Of a DNA stretch of 7,371 nt, positions 6,201 to 7,371 are shown piece after piece. Below the pieces are notes generated by a model. It had not been told where the DNA came from. It ran no database searches and saw only the letters and a list, made by a program, of their open reading frames with translations. How positions within the stretch are numbered: the stretch's first letter is position 1; every line of letters starts with the position of its first letter. This DNA comes from Thioalkalivibrio sp. Its GTDB lineage: Bacteria; Pseudomonadota; Gammaproteobacteria; Ectothiorhodospirales; Ectothiorhodospiraceae. The position numbers were made by a program, and so were the translations under genes. Where the stretch lies: positions 1 to 7,371 of the forward strand of contig PWRV01000160.1 of the NCBI GenBank assembly GCA_003563455.1. The letters run 5' to 3'.

Positions 6201-7313
6201 TCAGGCGTTGTCCGGACGCGGGTCCGGATCCTCGCTCGGCTGGGCCTCCTCCGTGATCTCGACCGGAGTCTCGTTCTGCAGCTTCAGCAGGCCGCTGCTC
6301 GCAACCCGTTCGCCCTCCTCCAGCCCGTCGACAACCCGGATCAGGTCTCCCCGGCGCTCGCCCGTCTGAACGAAGCGCTCGCGCACCCGCAGCTGTTCCT
6401 CGTCGTCCTCGTAGATCACGAAGACGGAATTGCCGAAGGGGTTGAAGCGGATCGCCGTCTGCGGCAGCACGATCACCGCCTGCGGTTTTCCGGTTGCGAG
6501 CGTCACCCGCGCGAACTGTCCGGCCCGCAGCCTGCGCTCCGGGTTCCGGACCAGCCCCTGCACCTCGAAGCTGCGCGACGCGGCACGCACCCGCGGCTCG
6601 ATCGCCGAGATCGTTCCTGCAAATGTCTCGGCAAAGGCATCCACCCGCAGCTCGAGGGACTGCCCGGTCTTCACCTGGCCCAGTCGCCCCTCGGCGAGGC
6701 TGAAGTTGACGTAAATGGGATCCACCGATTCGAGGGTCACGATCGAGTCACCCGGCGAGACGTACTGGCCGAGGTTCACGCGCCGGATACCGAGCACGCC
6801 GTCGAAGGGCGCGCGCAGCATTCGCTGATTGATACGCGCCCGTTGCGCGGCGACCGCCGCCCGGGCCTGCTCCAGTTCGCTGCGGCGGCGCTGCACCTCG
6901 GCCTCGGAGATGTTCTGTTCCACCGCCAGTCGGCGGGCGCGCTGCCATTCCTGCTCGGCGAGTCGCGTTGCCGCCTCCAGGCTGGCCAGTTCGGCCCGGT
7001 CCGTCTCGGTGTCGAGCCGGAGCAACGGGGTGCCTTCGACGACCTCGCTCCCTGGCTGGAACAGGATCTCCCTGACGATGCCCCCGACCTCGGTGCTGAG
7101 CGTGGCGCCCTGTACGGCCTCGAGGCTGCCAATCGCCCGGATCTCGGGCCGCCAGTGATCTGCGCGAGCGACCGAGGCCGTGATCGTTTCCGTCGGCACC
7201 GGCATCTCGTCGAAGAAGGCATCGATCTCGGCGTCGATGAAGGCCTTGAATCCGAAGATTGCGCCGAATACCACGGCCACGGCGAGCAACATCAGGAAGA
7301 AGCGACGGTTCAT
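6201..7313 (-). CDS. RND efflux periplasmic adaptor (membrane fusion protein, HlyD/AcrA-like)
   Basis: Adaptor that links the RND pump encoded just downstream to an outer-membrane channel. It has 370 residues, a usual length. Residues 5-23 form a hydrophobic signal-anchor after MNRRF; no lipobox cysteine is present, so it is probably membrane-anchored by this helix rather than lipidated. The barrel-sandwich (lipoyl) halves lie at about 62-102 (STEVGGIVREILFQPGSEVVEG) and 164-196 (RAPFDGVLGIRRVNLGQYV, then SPGDSIVTLESVDPIYV). They flank an alpha-helical hairpin at about 103-163, rich in E, R, A and Q. A beta-barrel domain (about 197-275, ending RAGQFARVTL) and a membrane-proximal domain (about 276-355, VLPQTAIRFNPFGNSVFVI and VVDGLEEGERVASSGLLKL) follow. 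The last 20 residues are strongly acidic and proline-rich. It is first in a two-gene operon with the pump, 25 bp apart. No strong ribosome binding site precedes ATG 7313; the nearest is GAGG about 17 nt upstream. Confidence 0.95.
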   Translation of the reverse strand: MNRRFFLMLLAVAVVFGAIFGFKAFIDAEIDAFFDEMPVPTETITASVARADHWRPEIRAIGSLEAVQGATLSTEVGGIVREILFQPGSEVVEGTPLLRLDTETDRAELASLEAATRLAEQEWQRARRLAVEQNISEAEVQRRRSELEQARAAVAAQRARINQRMLRAPFDGVLGIRRVNLGQYVSPGDSIVTLESVDPIYVNFSLAEGRLGQVKTGQSLELRVDAFAETFAGTISAIEPRVRAASRSFEVQGLVRNPERRLRAGQFARVTLATGKPQAVIVLPQTAIRFNPFGNSVFVIYEDDEEQLRVRERFVQTGERRGDLIRVVDGLEEGERVASSGLLKLQNETPVEITEEAQPSEDPDPRPDNA

Positions 7314-7371
7314 CGGAAATTGATCAGCCTCGGGCGGATTGAGTTTCCAGGTTCACGCCTCTCCTGCAAGC
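7314..7371 (-). other. Adaptor leader, possibly containing the end of an upstream gene
   Basis: Only 58 bases are visible upstream of the adaptor. One minus-strand frame (from 7369) is open for 19 codons and ends in TGA overlapping the adaptor start as ATGA, the arrangement of translationally coupled genes. The other two frames also reach the edge but stop sooner. The tail is too short to assign. No convincing promoter is seen in these bases. Confidence 0.2.

Overview
The window is GC-rich, densely coding bacterial chromosome. The protein families (a PQQ-dependent aldose-type dehydrogenase, a LapA-domain inner-membrane protein, and an HAE-1 type RND pump with its adaptor) and the strong Shine-Dalgarno sites point to a Gram-negative proteobacterium, most likely a gammaproteobacterium. 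The acidic tilt of the secreted and periplasmic proteins would suit a halophilic or haloalkaliphilic relative such as the Ectothiorhodospiraceae, but that placement is inference only. I see no mobile element, CRISPR array, tRNA or rRNA.

Layout: (1) Positions 1-1000, minus strand: a secreted PQQ-dependent sugar dehydrogenase whose C-terminus runs off the left edge. (2) Positions 1001-1203: a divergent intergenic region with a mirrored CTAGGGT element. (3) Positions ~1204/1237-2469, plus strand: an MgtC/SapB-DUF4010 integral membrane protein with no ATG or GTG start; its real start is probably upstream of the first conventional codon (TTG at 1237). (4) Positions 2470-2763: a non-coding stretch rich in inverted repeats, including arms that can pair in mutually exclusive ways just before the next ribosome binding site. 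(5) Positions 2764-3006, plus strand: a small two-helix LapA-domain protein. (6) Positions 3007-3082: a short convergent gap with GC hairpins but no T-tract. (7) Positions 3083-6175 and 6201-7313, minus strand: a two-gene efflux operon transcribed adaptor first, then the RND pump. (8) Positions 7314-7371: leader of the adaptor, possibly including the last codons of an upstream gene.

Function: the adaptor and RND permease should form the inner-membrane and periplasmic parts of a proton-driven tripartite efflux pump. No outer-membrane channel gene lies next to them, so they probably use a TolC-type channel encoded elsewhere. The other three genes are envelope-related housekeeping or accessory genes without an obvious shared pathway. 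I do not see a convincing undescribed system here. The points most worth a second look are the unusual start of the MgtC/DUF4010 gene and the switch-like leader of the LapA-domain gene.
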